Assembly: GCA_038230655.1 (NCBI GenBank)
Contig: JBBRMU010000029.1
Coordinates: 1 to 11,617 of the forward strand
Length of the DNA stretch: 11,617 nucleotides
Direction of reading: 5' to 3'
DNA from: JBBRMU01 sp038230655
GTDB taxonomy: Bacteria > Patescibacteriota > Microgenomatia > UBA1406 > GWC2-37-13
Of the stretch, positions 6,406 through 11,617 are shown piece after piece. The translations under genes and the position numbers were made by a program. The notes beneath the pieces were generated by a model. The model saw nothing but the letters and a program-made list of their open reading frames with translations. It did no database searches and was not told where the DNA came from. The stretch's first letter is position 1. Each line of letters starts with the position of its first letter.

Positions 6406-7425
6406 TTACTTAAAAAAAGGGTTCCAAGTACTATACTTAGCTTGTAACTGGGCTTCTGTCACTTTAACAGCAGGCAAACCCATTGTCATTTGATATCCCA
6501 TATCCAGAAGTTCTGAGGCTTTTAAGTCTCTCTGTAATGAGTTTACAGCACCTAAAACTATGGCCATAATTCTTCTTCCTGCTCTTTCTGACAAAACAAC
6601 TGTAGTGAACCGAGCATCACCAGTGTTACCTATTTTCATTCCGATGGTATTTGGATATACACCTAAAACACCATTCCAATTAGGAAGATCAAACTGCTTA
6701 TGATTTTGATCTGAAGCCAAAAATTGGCTTTCTTTTCTAACAATCTCAGTGACTAATGGATACTGCATAGCGTAGTGACTCAAGACAGCTAAGTCTTCTA
6801 CAGAGGAGAAGTTATTTTGATCATCAAATCCCTGAGGATTAGCAAAATGAGAGTGTTTTAACTTCAAAAACTCAGCTTTAGCGTTCATACTTTTTATAAA
6901 CACCGGTTGCCCATACTTAGCATCAATACCATCAGCAATTGCCTGAGTTGCATCATTGGCCGACGTCAAAAGAGAGGCATTTAACAGTTCACGTAAAGTC
7001 ATTTTTTGACCTGGAATAACTCCAATTTTTGTAGGGATCATTGATGCTGCATGCTCAGTAATAGTAATTTGTTCATCAGGATTGGCCAGATCTAACGCGA
7101 CAACTGCGGTCATAATTTTTGTTAGAGACGCTATAGGAACAGCACTTGCTATATTACTTTCTGAAAGGATTCTTCCAGAGTCATAGTCAATAACTGCATA
7201 TGCATTGACATCTCCAAGAGAAACTTCTGCATATACCTGAGGAATGATACTTCTTTCCTTATACACATGATATCTGTTTGATCTTTGATTCAACTTTGCG
7301 TTAATCGCATCAAATATATCTGTGTGAATAGGAAGAGGAGATAGGAAAGCAACAGATCTTGGAATGATCTGGAACACTCCGATTAACAGAAGGAGTACGA
7401 CTGCAAAGGTATTAATTTTTTTCAT
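6406..7425 (-). CDS. D-alanyl-D-alanine carboxypeptidase (peptidase S11)
   Basis: 339 residues. A single N-terminal membrane/signal segment (about 5-29) and a linker precede the S11 domain (about 70-310). The active-site motifs are SLTK (100-103, nucleophile S100) and SAN (155-157); NPQGFDDQNNFSSVEDLAVL (196-215) is the conserved block that follows. The third motif reads K264-I265-G266 (codons AAA ATA GGT) instead of KTG. Enzymes of this family remove the terminal D-Ala from pentapeptide stems and so limit cross-linking by PBPs. The C-terminal beta domain of PBP5-type enzymes is absent; the anchor is at the N-terminus. The ATG is 14 bases after the GH18 stop, so the two are one operon. No clear Shine-Dalgarno sequence. 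Assignment to the family is firm; full activity is less so because of the KIG motif. Confidence 0.93.
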   Translation of the reverse strand: MKKINTFAVVLLLLIGVFQIIPRSVAFLSPLPIHTDIFDAINAKLNQRSNRYHVYKERSIIPQVYAEVSLGDVNAYAVIDYDSGRILSESNIASAVPIASLTKIMTAVVALDLANPDEQITITEHAASMIPTKIGVIPGQKMTLRELLNASLLTSANDATQAIADGIDAKYGQPVFIKSMNAKAEFLKLKHSHFANPQGFDDQNNFSSVEDLAVLSHYAMQYPLVTEIVRKESQFLASDQNHKQFDLPNWNGVLGVYPNTIGMKIGNTGDARFTTVVLSERAGRRIMAIVLGAVNSLQRDLKASELLDMGYQMTMGLPAVKVTEAQLQAKYSTWNPFFK

Positions 7426-7439
7426 AGATATTCTAGTAA

Positions 7440-8714
7440 TTAAATATGATCGACATCACTGATTAGTTTATTTATAACATTATTATCAGCAAGTTTTATG
7501 CCGAATTTTTCTCTTAGAAGATCCCACAATTCCGGATTATCACCATCGTTGCCAAGAGCCCACATTCCAACTCCTCCAAGGTTTCTGCTTAGAGCAAAGT
7601 CATATTTGGCGCCAAGTGAACGCTTATCTTCACTGAAACTCATCCTCCAAACACCAGTTGATGGTTTGTAATAGGCTTTCCAGCTAACTTTAGCATCATC
7701 ATCCCAACCAGTGATAAACTCAGTCACACCTTCCATATCTGGTTTTACAAACTTTTTTTCATCTGCATATGTAAGTGTCTGTGCACCACCAGTCCAAGCT
7801 GATAGTGTTGCCGCCTTCATTACTGGTTGTTCAACAGGAAAGTTAAGGTTATAGTAAGGGTTGCCTAAAACGAGTTTACTCGCCGGCATCTGGGTTAAAA
7901 AGTCATCAACTGCAGTTGATACATCATACCACCATTTTCCTTTACTGTGACCATACAGCGGCGCAGTTGGCATAGCATAATCTGAGCTTACATTGGCAAA
8001 ATCATATGCCATCATGAAAACTTCATCAGATGCATTTGCGATTGATTTTAAGTCGTAGATTCTTGGTGACTGAACAACTGATGCGTATAATGACACACTC
8101 ACTTTTGAACCTGGGACGGCTTCATGCATTTTTCGTGTCAACTGATCGACAAAAGAGGAAAATTTAGGTTGATTTTCAGGACCAGCGCCTCCAAAATACT
8201 CAAAGTCCAGATTGATGCCATCAATGCCTCTTCTTTGGACTAATTCAACTGATTGATCTGCAAGTTGATTTTGAGCGTTGGGATCATCTAGAAAGGTTTC
8301 TATATCCGAGCCATCCATCATCGTCAAGGTTGCAACAACCCGCGTTCCAGCAATATGTGCTCGCTTAAAGACTTGGGTCATCTCACGGCTCTTGAAAGTC
8401 TGATATCCAGGATCATCTGTTATGATTTGGCCGTCTGCTGTTGCTTTTAGATCAAAATATGCCAGAGTTGTTAAGACGTTAAAGTCAATACTATCGGTTT
8501 TATTTGCATTCCAGTGAGGAAGAAAACCAAAGACTTCTTTTCCGGCCTTTCCTTCTTTAAGTGGCTTAAGTGGTGAAAATGTCATAGCAAGTGGTGAGAG
8601 AAACTTTTGAATACTATTAATTGAGGTGAATTTTAATGCAAAAACGAATAAAAAAATACTTCCTAGTAAACCGAGTGTTATTGCTGCAACTTGTTCTTTT
8701 TTATTTATAAACAT
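7440..8714 (-). CDS. GH18-family glycosidase, membrane anchored
   Basis: 424 residues. An N-terminal membrane anchor (about 10-30) precedes a GH18 TIM-barrel domain (about 60-405) starting VFGFLPHW (61-68). The catalytic signature is DGINLDFE (165-172), with acid/base E172. The Asn at 168 in place of the usual middle Asp is the variant seen in spore-germination/YaaH-type GH18 enzymes rather than classical chitinases. MMAYDF (234-239) and GVGMWALGND (381-390) are the later conserved strands. No LysM or chitin-binding module is present. Placement directly before a D-Ala-D-Ala carboxypeptidase and a class A PBP suggests a peptidoglycan substrate, like YaaH-type N-acetylglucosaminidases; this is inference. 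The ATG at 8714 lacks a Shine-Dalgarno sequence. Its regulatory region (8756-8928) is the richest of the window. Confidence 0.92.
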   Translation of the reverse strand: MFINKKEQVAAITLGLLGSIFLFVFALKFTSINSIQKFLSPLAMTFSPLKPLKEGKAGKEVFGFLPHWNANKTDSIDFNVLTTLAYFDLKATADGQIITDDPGYQTFKSREMTQVFKRAHIAGTRVVATLTMMDGSDIETFLDDPNAQNQLADQSVELVQRRGIDGINLDFEYFGGAGPENQPKFSSFVDQLTRKMHEAVPGSKVSVSLYASVVQSPRIYDLKSIANASDEVFMMAYDFANVSSDYAMPTAPLYGHSKGKWWYDVSTAVDDFLTQMPASKLVLGNPYYNLNFPVEQPVMKAATLSAWTGGAQTLTYADEKKFVKPDMEGVTEFITGWDDDAKVSWKAYYKPSTGVWRMSFSEDKRSLGAKYDFALSRNLGGVGMWALGNDGDNPELWDLLREKFGIKLADNNVINKLISDVDHI

Positions 8715-8755
8715 ACGTATTAAATGTATTAATTAAAAATTGATAACTGAGGTTA

Positions 8756-8844
8756 AGGCCGTAAAAGGCCTATTTAAGCTGTTTTTGGGAAAATCTTAGC
8801 TCCTTTCTTCCGGGGATATTTCGGAAGAGTGCATTAAGCTAAGA
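8756..8844 (-). promoter_or_regulatory. Folded 5' leader of the GH18 operon
   Basis: Minus-strand leader from the promoter below. TCTTAGCT (8844-8837) pairs with AGCTAAGA (8801-8794), enclosing TCTTCCG (8828-8822) paired with CGGAAGA (8812-8806) around a nine-base loop. That is 15 perfect pairs in two nested helices, followed by TTTT (8793-8790), so the element could work as a weak attenuator. A Shine-Dalgarno-like AAAGGAG lies on the 3' side between the helices. A smaller AGGCC/GGCCT hairpin (8756-8760, 8767-8771) comes next. I cannot match it to a known riboswitch. The helices are perfect; the regulatory role is inference. Confidence 0.45.
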
Positions 8845-8864
8845 GTGAGTGAGATGTTGATATA

Positions 8865-8893
8865 ACTATACCAAAGCAATTTTGGTATGTCAA
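8865..8893 (-). promoter_or_regulatory. Near-consensus promoter of the GH18-carboxypeptidase operon
   Basis: Minus strand TTGACA (8893-8888), exactly 17 bases, then TATAGT (8870-8865, 5 of 6). It is the best promoter in the window. Transcription would start near 8858, giving a leader of about 145 bases before the GH18 ATG. The spacer is filled by an inverted repeat, and three direct repeats lie just upstream of the -35. Confidence 0.65.
8868..8888. promoter_or_regulatory. Inverted repeat in the promoter spacer, likely operator
   Basis: ATACCAAA (8868-8875) and TTTGGTAT (8881-8888) are perfect eight-base arms around GCAAT. The repeat runs from the last base of the -35 to the first half of the -10 of the GH18 promoter. 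A dimeric repressor bound here would block polymerase. No T run follows on either strand, so a terminator is unlikely. Which repressor binds is unknown; none is encoded in the window. Confidence 0.5.
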
Positions 8894-8899
8894 GAATCT

Positions 8900-8928
8900 A
8901 TAAGAAGACAGTAAGAACTGTGTAAGAA
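8900..8928 (-). promoter_or_regulatory. Three 11-base direct repeats upstream of the GH18 promoter
   Basis: Minus strand TTCTTAC (8928-8922), TTCTTAC (8917-8911) and TTCTTAT (8906-8900), spaced exactly 11 bases, end seven bases before the -35. On the + strand they read TATAAG, AGTAAG and TGTAAG with five-base gaps, resembling the WalR/YycF box TGTWAH-N5-TGTWAH. The location is where OmpR/PhoB-family activators bind. This is the clearest of four such arrays in the window. Confidence 0.6.
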
Positions 8929-9021
8929 GGTCATTTATAGGGCTTTGCAGAGCCTTAATCCTGTTTCCGTTCAGCGACTTTAGAAAATCGAAAAAAATAC
9001 TTCTACCAGATATAATAGTAG

Positions 9022-9041
9022 TTTACAAATTTCTTACAAAT
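9022..9041 (+). promoter_or_regulatory. Paired TTACAAAT repeats, likely regulator site
   Basis: TTACAAAT occurs at 9023-9030 and 9034-9041, an exact 11-base period. The complement contains TGTAAG and TGTAAA separated by five bases, the best match in the window to the WalR box. A TAATAG (9057-9062) begins 23 bases after the second TTAC and could be a rightward -10. A perfect TATAAT lies just before the repeats (9011-9016), with only TCGAAA (8988-8993) as a -35, so the repeats could instead sit at its start site and repress it. The target gene is uncertain; the rightward 82-residue gene is nearest. Confidence 0.4.
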
Positions 9042-9109
9042 GGACTAAAACAAGCGTAATAGTCGTTGTAAAAGTTGATCTATTAGTGTCAAAAATGCCG
9101 CTTTTCGCA

Positions 9110-9127
9110 GTACTAGTATACTAGTAC
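9110..9127. promoter_or_regulatory. 18-base perfect palindrome
   Basis: GTACTAGTATACTAGTAC is a perfect two-fold palindrome of 18 bases with no central gap. It could bind a dimeric regulator or form a seven-pair hairpin with a TATA loop in RNA. It lies about 115-135 bases upstream of the rightward 82-residue gene. Flanking AAATGC (9093-9098) and GCATTT (9134-9139) are complementary but not placed symmetrically. Confidence 0.45.
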
Positions 9128-9243
9128 AGGAGCGCATTTAAAAATAGTCTTTTAAAGTGGGACTACTGAACGAATTAGAGGATCAAATAATTTAGAACTA
9201 TATGATAAAATCAATTAGTATTAATAATTAATTGTTTATCCAT

Positions 9244-9492
9244 ATGTCAGCTCAAAAAAGATTGTGTATAGGGGATTCTATTAACAGAGGATTTGGACAG
9301 GGAGGATGGTTGGTGTATGCTGGAAAAATAAATAAAGATGTCTACTCATTAGTTAATTATCAGGAAGATTCAGGAAAAATTTATTCATATAATCTGTATT
9401 TTTCCACTTCACAGAAAGAAATTGCAGTTCAAGGAGATAAATTCACTATATCTGAAGTGAATGATACTACTATAATAATTACAAAACAGTAA
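9244..9492 (+). CDS. Small protein of unknown function, 82 residues
   Basis: The frame opens at ATG 9244; a TTG at 9232 would add four residues (FIH extension) and is less likely. It ends with TAA at 9490-9492. The protein has no signal peptide or membrane segment. Apart from a short basic N-terminus (SAQKRL), it looks beta-rich: alternating patterns such as WLVYAGKI, VYSLVNYQ, YSYNLYFS and TTIIITK, separated by polar turns, suggesting a small barrel or sandwich. One cysteine is present. I do not recognise the family. It is one of only two rightward protein genes and lies tail to tail with the DUF2207 gene, whose stop is 21 bases away. No Shine-Dalgarno sequence precedes the ATG. The well-behaved composition supports a real gene. 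Confidence 0.65.
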   Translation: MSAQKRLCIGDSINRGFGQGGWLVYAGKINKDVYSLVNYQEDSGKIYSYNLYFSTSQKEIAVQGDKFTISEVNDTTIIITKQ

Positions 9493-9513
9493 ATTACTTT
9501 TTAAAGGATTTTC

Positions 9514-11370
9514 TTAACTCGCTCCGCCTCCACCACCTCCTCCACCACCACCTCCTCCGCCTGACATTCCTCCTCCCGCACCAGAGCTAAAAGTACTATT
9601 CATACTGGTTACCATTGAGGAGAAACTGTCGGAAAGGCTACTACCCATGTCACTGGCAGCAAAACTAGAGGATGAAGGTGAACTTCCGGTTGTGTAGTAC
9701 CAATAAGGTCCTGCAGTAGTGTTTTCGAGCACAAGGGGCAAGTATTCGTTTACTTTTTTTGCTACTCCCAATGCAGTTCCGTACACAAGGATTTCTTCCC
9801 AGATAATTACAGCAGCAGGAATTTCTCTCTTTATTCTTGGAACATCCTGAATGTAATTTTTAAAAGCCAACCATTTTACCGCCTCAACTTCTGCCGACTT
9901 TGACCACCTTAGTAGCACCTTCCCAACATAGTATGCTCCCATACCTATTAAAAAAATAATCCAGATTGTGCCTCCGCTAATCCTACCAAAATTTTTAGGA
10001 AACATAAAAAAGAGTGAAGCTCCAATGACAAGTGAAAGGATGACTGCTGAAGCGGTAAATAAAACGCGTAGCATTTTTGTGTTATCTTCAACAAAATTTA
10101 AATAATCTGCCTCTTTTTTTACCTGTCCCTGCCAATCCTTGAAAAAAAGAGCGGTTGCAGTTCTCTCTGACTTCATCTGATCCTCCATATCCTTAAATGA
10201 AAGCTCATTATCTTCCGAAAGTGAAATTAGATAGTCGAGGACCATTTTTTCTGACTCAAGAAGAACACTACTTTTAGGAACATCCTTAATAAAATGCATA
10301 ATATGATCATATTTAACTCCTCCACCAATACCAAAAATCCCTTTTTCTAGATGTTCATGCGCTTCGATTTTTAGATATTTTTTCTGGGCAAGAGAAAGCA
10401 CTGTAGCAGCGAATGAGTTAGGAGTCACGGGATTTTCCTGATTAACTAAAGCCTCAACGAGTGCAGGCTGTAACTTAGAAGGAGGCAAAGATAGTTTATC
10501 TGGAATATCTGAGACTGTGTACTCTTTTCCATACTTTGTCCACATTATAAACCAGAAAATGCCCCACCCTAATGTCAGTAGTAAAATTGCAAAGCCGAAT
10601 TCTTTTTTGGCAGCGTCTTTGGACTTAGTCTCGAACTGAAAGGTCTGTTCTTCACTTTCAATCGTAGATAACCTTAAACTCGGTTCTTGAGGAAGTGTTA
10701 AAATCCCTGGAGGAAATGCCTCCCTGATCTCGATAAATGTATTTTCCGGAACATGTGCAACTTGCATCTCGGTTGTTTTACCATCTCGTATTGATAACTG
10801 GCCATTCAAAGGACCATGTCCCCATATCTTTATCTTATCCCCACCAACGTCTTCTGGGAGTGTTACTGTCGCGTGGACAGAATTAGTACTCTCTCCCCAT
10901 CCATCTCCCACAACTTTCCAGTAAAACTCAGCCGTATCCTGATATGATCTAATCGCTCCGATTACTGTATATGTCAGAATAAATGTCTTTTGTTCATTAT
11001 TTGAGGAGTGATACGCCTCAATATGTACACCTGTATCAGTTTTATTAACGGCAAAACGCTGAACAGGCCGGCTTTCATCTGGATAATCAATTTGTGTGTA
11101 CTCAACTCTTCCAAACTGTCCACTTTCTCCCATTGAGACATCTGCAATTCGTTCCGTTAGCCTCAGTGGAATATCCCAGTAAACCTGTGTATAGCTTCCA
11201 GTAAAGTTAAATGTACGTGCCTCCTGGACGGTAAAGCTTCCATCCTGGTGAATCTGGACGTTTAAATCAACACTCGGAAAATAAAAACTTTTTGCATTTG
11301 CATAGGGAGTTATGGTAAGACAAAGAAAAAATACTAAGGTAGAAAAAATGACTTTCCTGAGAAAATTCAT
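9514..11370 (-). CDS. DUF2207 membrane protein with polyglycine tail
   Basis: 618 residues from the ATG at 11370. A GTG at 11385 would add five residues, but the ATG gives a clean signal peptide (MNFLRKVIF..., cleavage about ANA-K27). The extracytoplasmic DUF2207 domain (about 28-225) includes the family motif FYWKVVGDGW (149-158). A membrane helix (about 258-276) leads to a soluble region (285-430) with a winged-helix-like stretch, then a two-helix hairpin (433-456, 467-486). The conserved segment WEEILVYGTALGVAKKV (524-540) follows. The end is a Ser-rich stretch (563-596) and a run of 13 Gly (604-616), usual for the family; the GGN codon run may be prone to slippage. The function is unknown. 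The gene begins 27 bases after the oxidoreductase stop, so the two may share a transcript. Confidence 0.92.
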   Translation of the reverse strand: MNFLRKVIFSTLVFFLCLTITPYANAKSFYFPSVDLNVQIHQDGSFTVQEARTFNFTGSYTQVYWDIPLRLTERIADVSMGESGQFGRVEYTQIDYPDESRPVQRFAVNKTDTGVHIEAYHSSNNEQKTFILTYTVIGAIRSYQDTAEFYWKVVGDGWGESTNSVHATVTLPEDVGGDKIKIWGHGPLNGQLSIRDGKTTEMQVAHVPENTFIEIREAFPPGILTLPQEPSLRLSTIESEEQTFQFETKSKDAAKKEFGFAILLLTLGWGIFWFIMWTKYGKEYTVSDIPDKLSLPPSKLQPALVEALVNQENPVTPNSFAATVLSLAQKKYLKIEAHEHLEKGIFGIGGGVKYDHIMHFIKDVPKSSVLLESEKMVLDYLISLSEDNELSFKDMEDQMKSERTATALFFKDWQGQVKKEADYLNFVEDNTKMLRVLFTASAVILSLVIGASLFFMFPKNFGRISGGTIWIIFLIGMGAYYVGKVLLRWSKSAEVEAVKWLAFKNYIQDVPRIKREIPAAVIIWEEILVYGTALGVAKKVNEYLPLVLENTTAGPYWYYTTGSSPSSSSFAASDMGSSLSDSFSSMVTSMNSTFSSGAGGGMSGGGGGGGGGGGGGAS

Positions 11371-11376
11371 ATTTTT

Positions 11377-11405
11377 ATTAAACACTATTTTTAGAGATTA
11401 AACAA
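11377..11405 (-). promoter_or_regulatory. Possible promoter of the DUF2207 gene
   Basis: TTTAAT (11382-11377, 5 of 6) lies six bases before the ATG at 11370. The -35 candidate TTGTTT (11405-11400) is at 17 bases but matches only TTG, and it overlaps the stop codon of the preceding gene. Spacing is right for a leaderless start; the weak -35 keeps confidence low. Confidence 0.3.
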
Positions 11406-11617
11406 ATCCAGGAAAGTAATCTGTCTTTACTCTATTACTACGTATTCCTAGTTTTTTAAGGACTTGTTCATATGCTGTTACCATTCCATGCGGCCCAGAT
11501 AAATAAAATATTCGTTCGCTAAAATCTGAAACTTCTGCCCTTATCATTTCAGCATCTATTCTTCCTTTTTTACCCATCCAGTCGGGGGTAATCTGGGTTA
11601 TATCAGTTAATGTATAG
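11398..11617 (-). CDS. Ferredoxin-NADP reductase-like oxidoreductase, C-terminal part
   Basis: The last 72 codons of a leftward gene that enters from the right edge, ending in TAA at 11400-11398. The protein contains FYLSGPHGMV (residues 37-46 of the visible part), the NAD(P)-binding loop typical of the ferredoxin-NADP reductase superfamily (usually CGPxxM), followed by a helix (TAYEQVLKKLGI) and the terminal TDYFPGF. Such domains transfer electrons between NAD(P)H and a flavin. The usual Cys of the CGP motif is replaced by Ser, which occurs in several subfamilies. Upstream domains, and so the true substrate, lie outside the window. The DUF2207 gene starts 27 bases later. Confidence 0.8.
   Translation of the reverse strand, partial: YTLTDITQITPDWMGKKGRIDAEMIRAEVSDFSERIFYLSGPHGMVTAYEQVLKKLGIRSNRVKTDYFPGFV

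Larger units (their letters stand above)
8715..9243. other. Long regulatory intergenic region
   Basis: About 530 bases between the divergent GH18 gene (leftward) and the 82-residue gene (rightward). It holds the GH18 promoter with its operator and repeat array, a folded leader, a second repeat array and an 18-base palindrome, listed separately. The stretch 8930-9000 contains only a small GGCT...AGCC hairpin (8941-8954) and an A7 run (8991-8997). 9128-9231 is AT-rich, with a TATGAT (9201-9206) that could be a -10 for the rightward gene but no clear -35. No open frame of note and no recognisable structured RNA family was found. Confidence 0.6.

Noticed and set aside
8939..8956. GGCT/AGCC hairpin as terminator or small RNA
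   Set aside because: Short stem, no T run on either strand, and no adjacent gene end.
9220..9232. ATTAAT/ATTAAT inverted repeat before the 82-residue gene
   Set aside because: Pure A/T sequence of this kind is expected by chance here.
9488..9502. AGTA/TACT stem with T5 as terminator of the 82-residue gene
   Set aside because: Only four pairs with a three-base loop, too weak to support.

Overview
The window looks like a piece of a small-genome, AT-rich bacterium of the Candidate Phyla Radiation (Patescibacteria), most likely the Microgenomates side. This is inferred from the gene mix (DUF2130, DUF2207, DUF4349, a YvlD-like small membrane protein, and a class A penicillin-binding protein with a long Pro/Ser/Thr tail), from repeated Pro-Thr-Ser linkers after membrane anchors, and from a stand-alone 5S rRNA gene. 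TGA serves as a stop (221-residue protein, DUF4349 protein), so the standard bacterial code fits. No mobile element, CRISPR array or tRNA gene was seen.

Layout, left to right. Positions 1-32 hold the first codons of a leftward gene whose promoter is back to back with a rightward 5S rRNA gene (168-289). The rest is almost all leftward: a Cys-containing membrane-anchored protein (298-963) overlapping a DUF2130 coiled-coil/nuclease-like protein (941-2206); a YvlD-like four-helix membrane protein (2261-2596); a DUF4349 protein (2940-3866); a bifunctional transglycosylase/transpeptidase (4050-6302); an S11 D-Ala-D-Ala carboxypeptidase (6406-7425); a GH18 glycosidase (7440-8714); a DUF2207 protein (9514-11370); and the C-terminus of a flavodoxin/ferredoxin-NADP reductase-like oxidoreductase (11398-11617). 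Two small rightward genes break the pattern: a 28-residue membrane protein (2771-2857) and an 82-residue protein (9244-9492).

The centre (4050-8714) is a peptidoglycan module. The GH18 protein may cut or remodel glycans, the carboxypeptidase trims stem peptides, and the class A PBP polymerises and cross-links. The 500-base gap upstream of the GH18 gene is a dense control region. It holds a near-consensus leftward promoter (TTGACA, 17 bases, TATAGT), an inverted repeat lying exactly over its spacer, three 11-base direct repeats of TTCTTAY upstream of the -35, and a nested hairpin in the leader. Similar 11-base-period TTAC (complement GTAA) repeats recur upstream of the PBP gene, upstream of the 28-residue gene and at 9022-9041. 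The complement strand reads TGTAAR-N5-TGTAAR, close to the WalR (YycF) box of Firmicutes, which controls cell-wall genes. A cell-wall regulon driven by an OmpR/PhoB-family regulator is the most interesting inference here.

A second theme is start sites. Most genes lack a Shine-Dalgarno sequence, and several have a -10-like hexamer ending only 6-8 bases before the ATG, which suggests leaderless transcripts.
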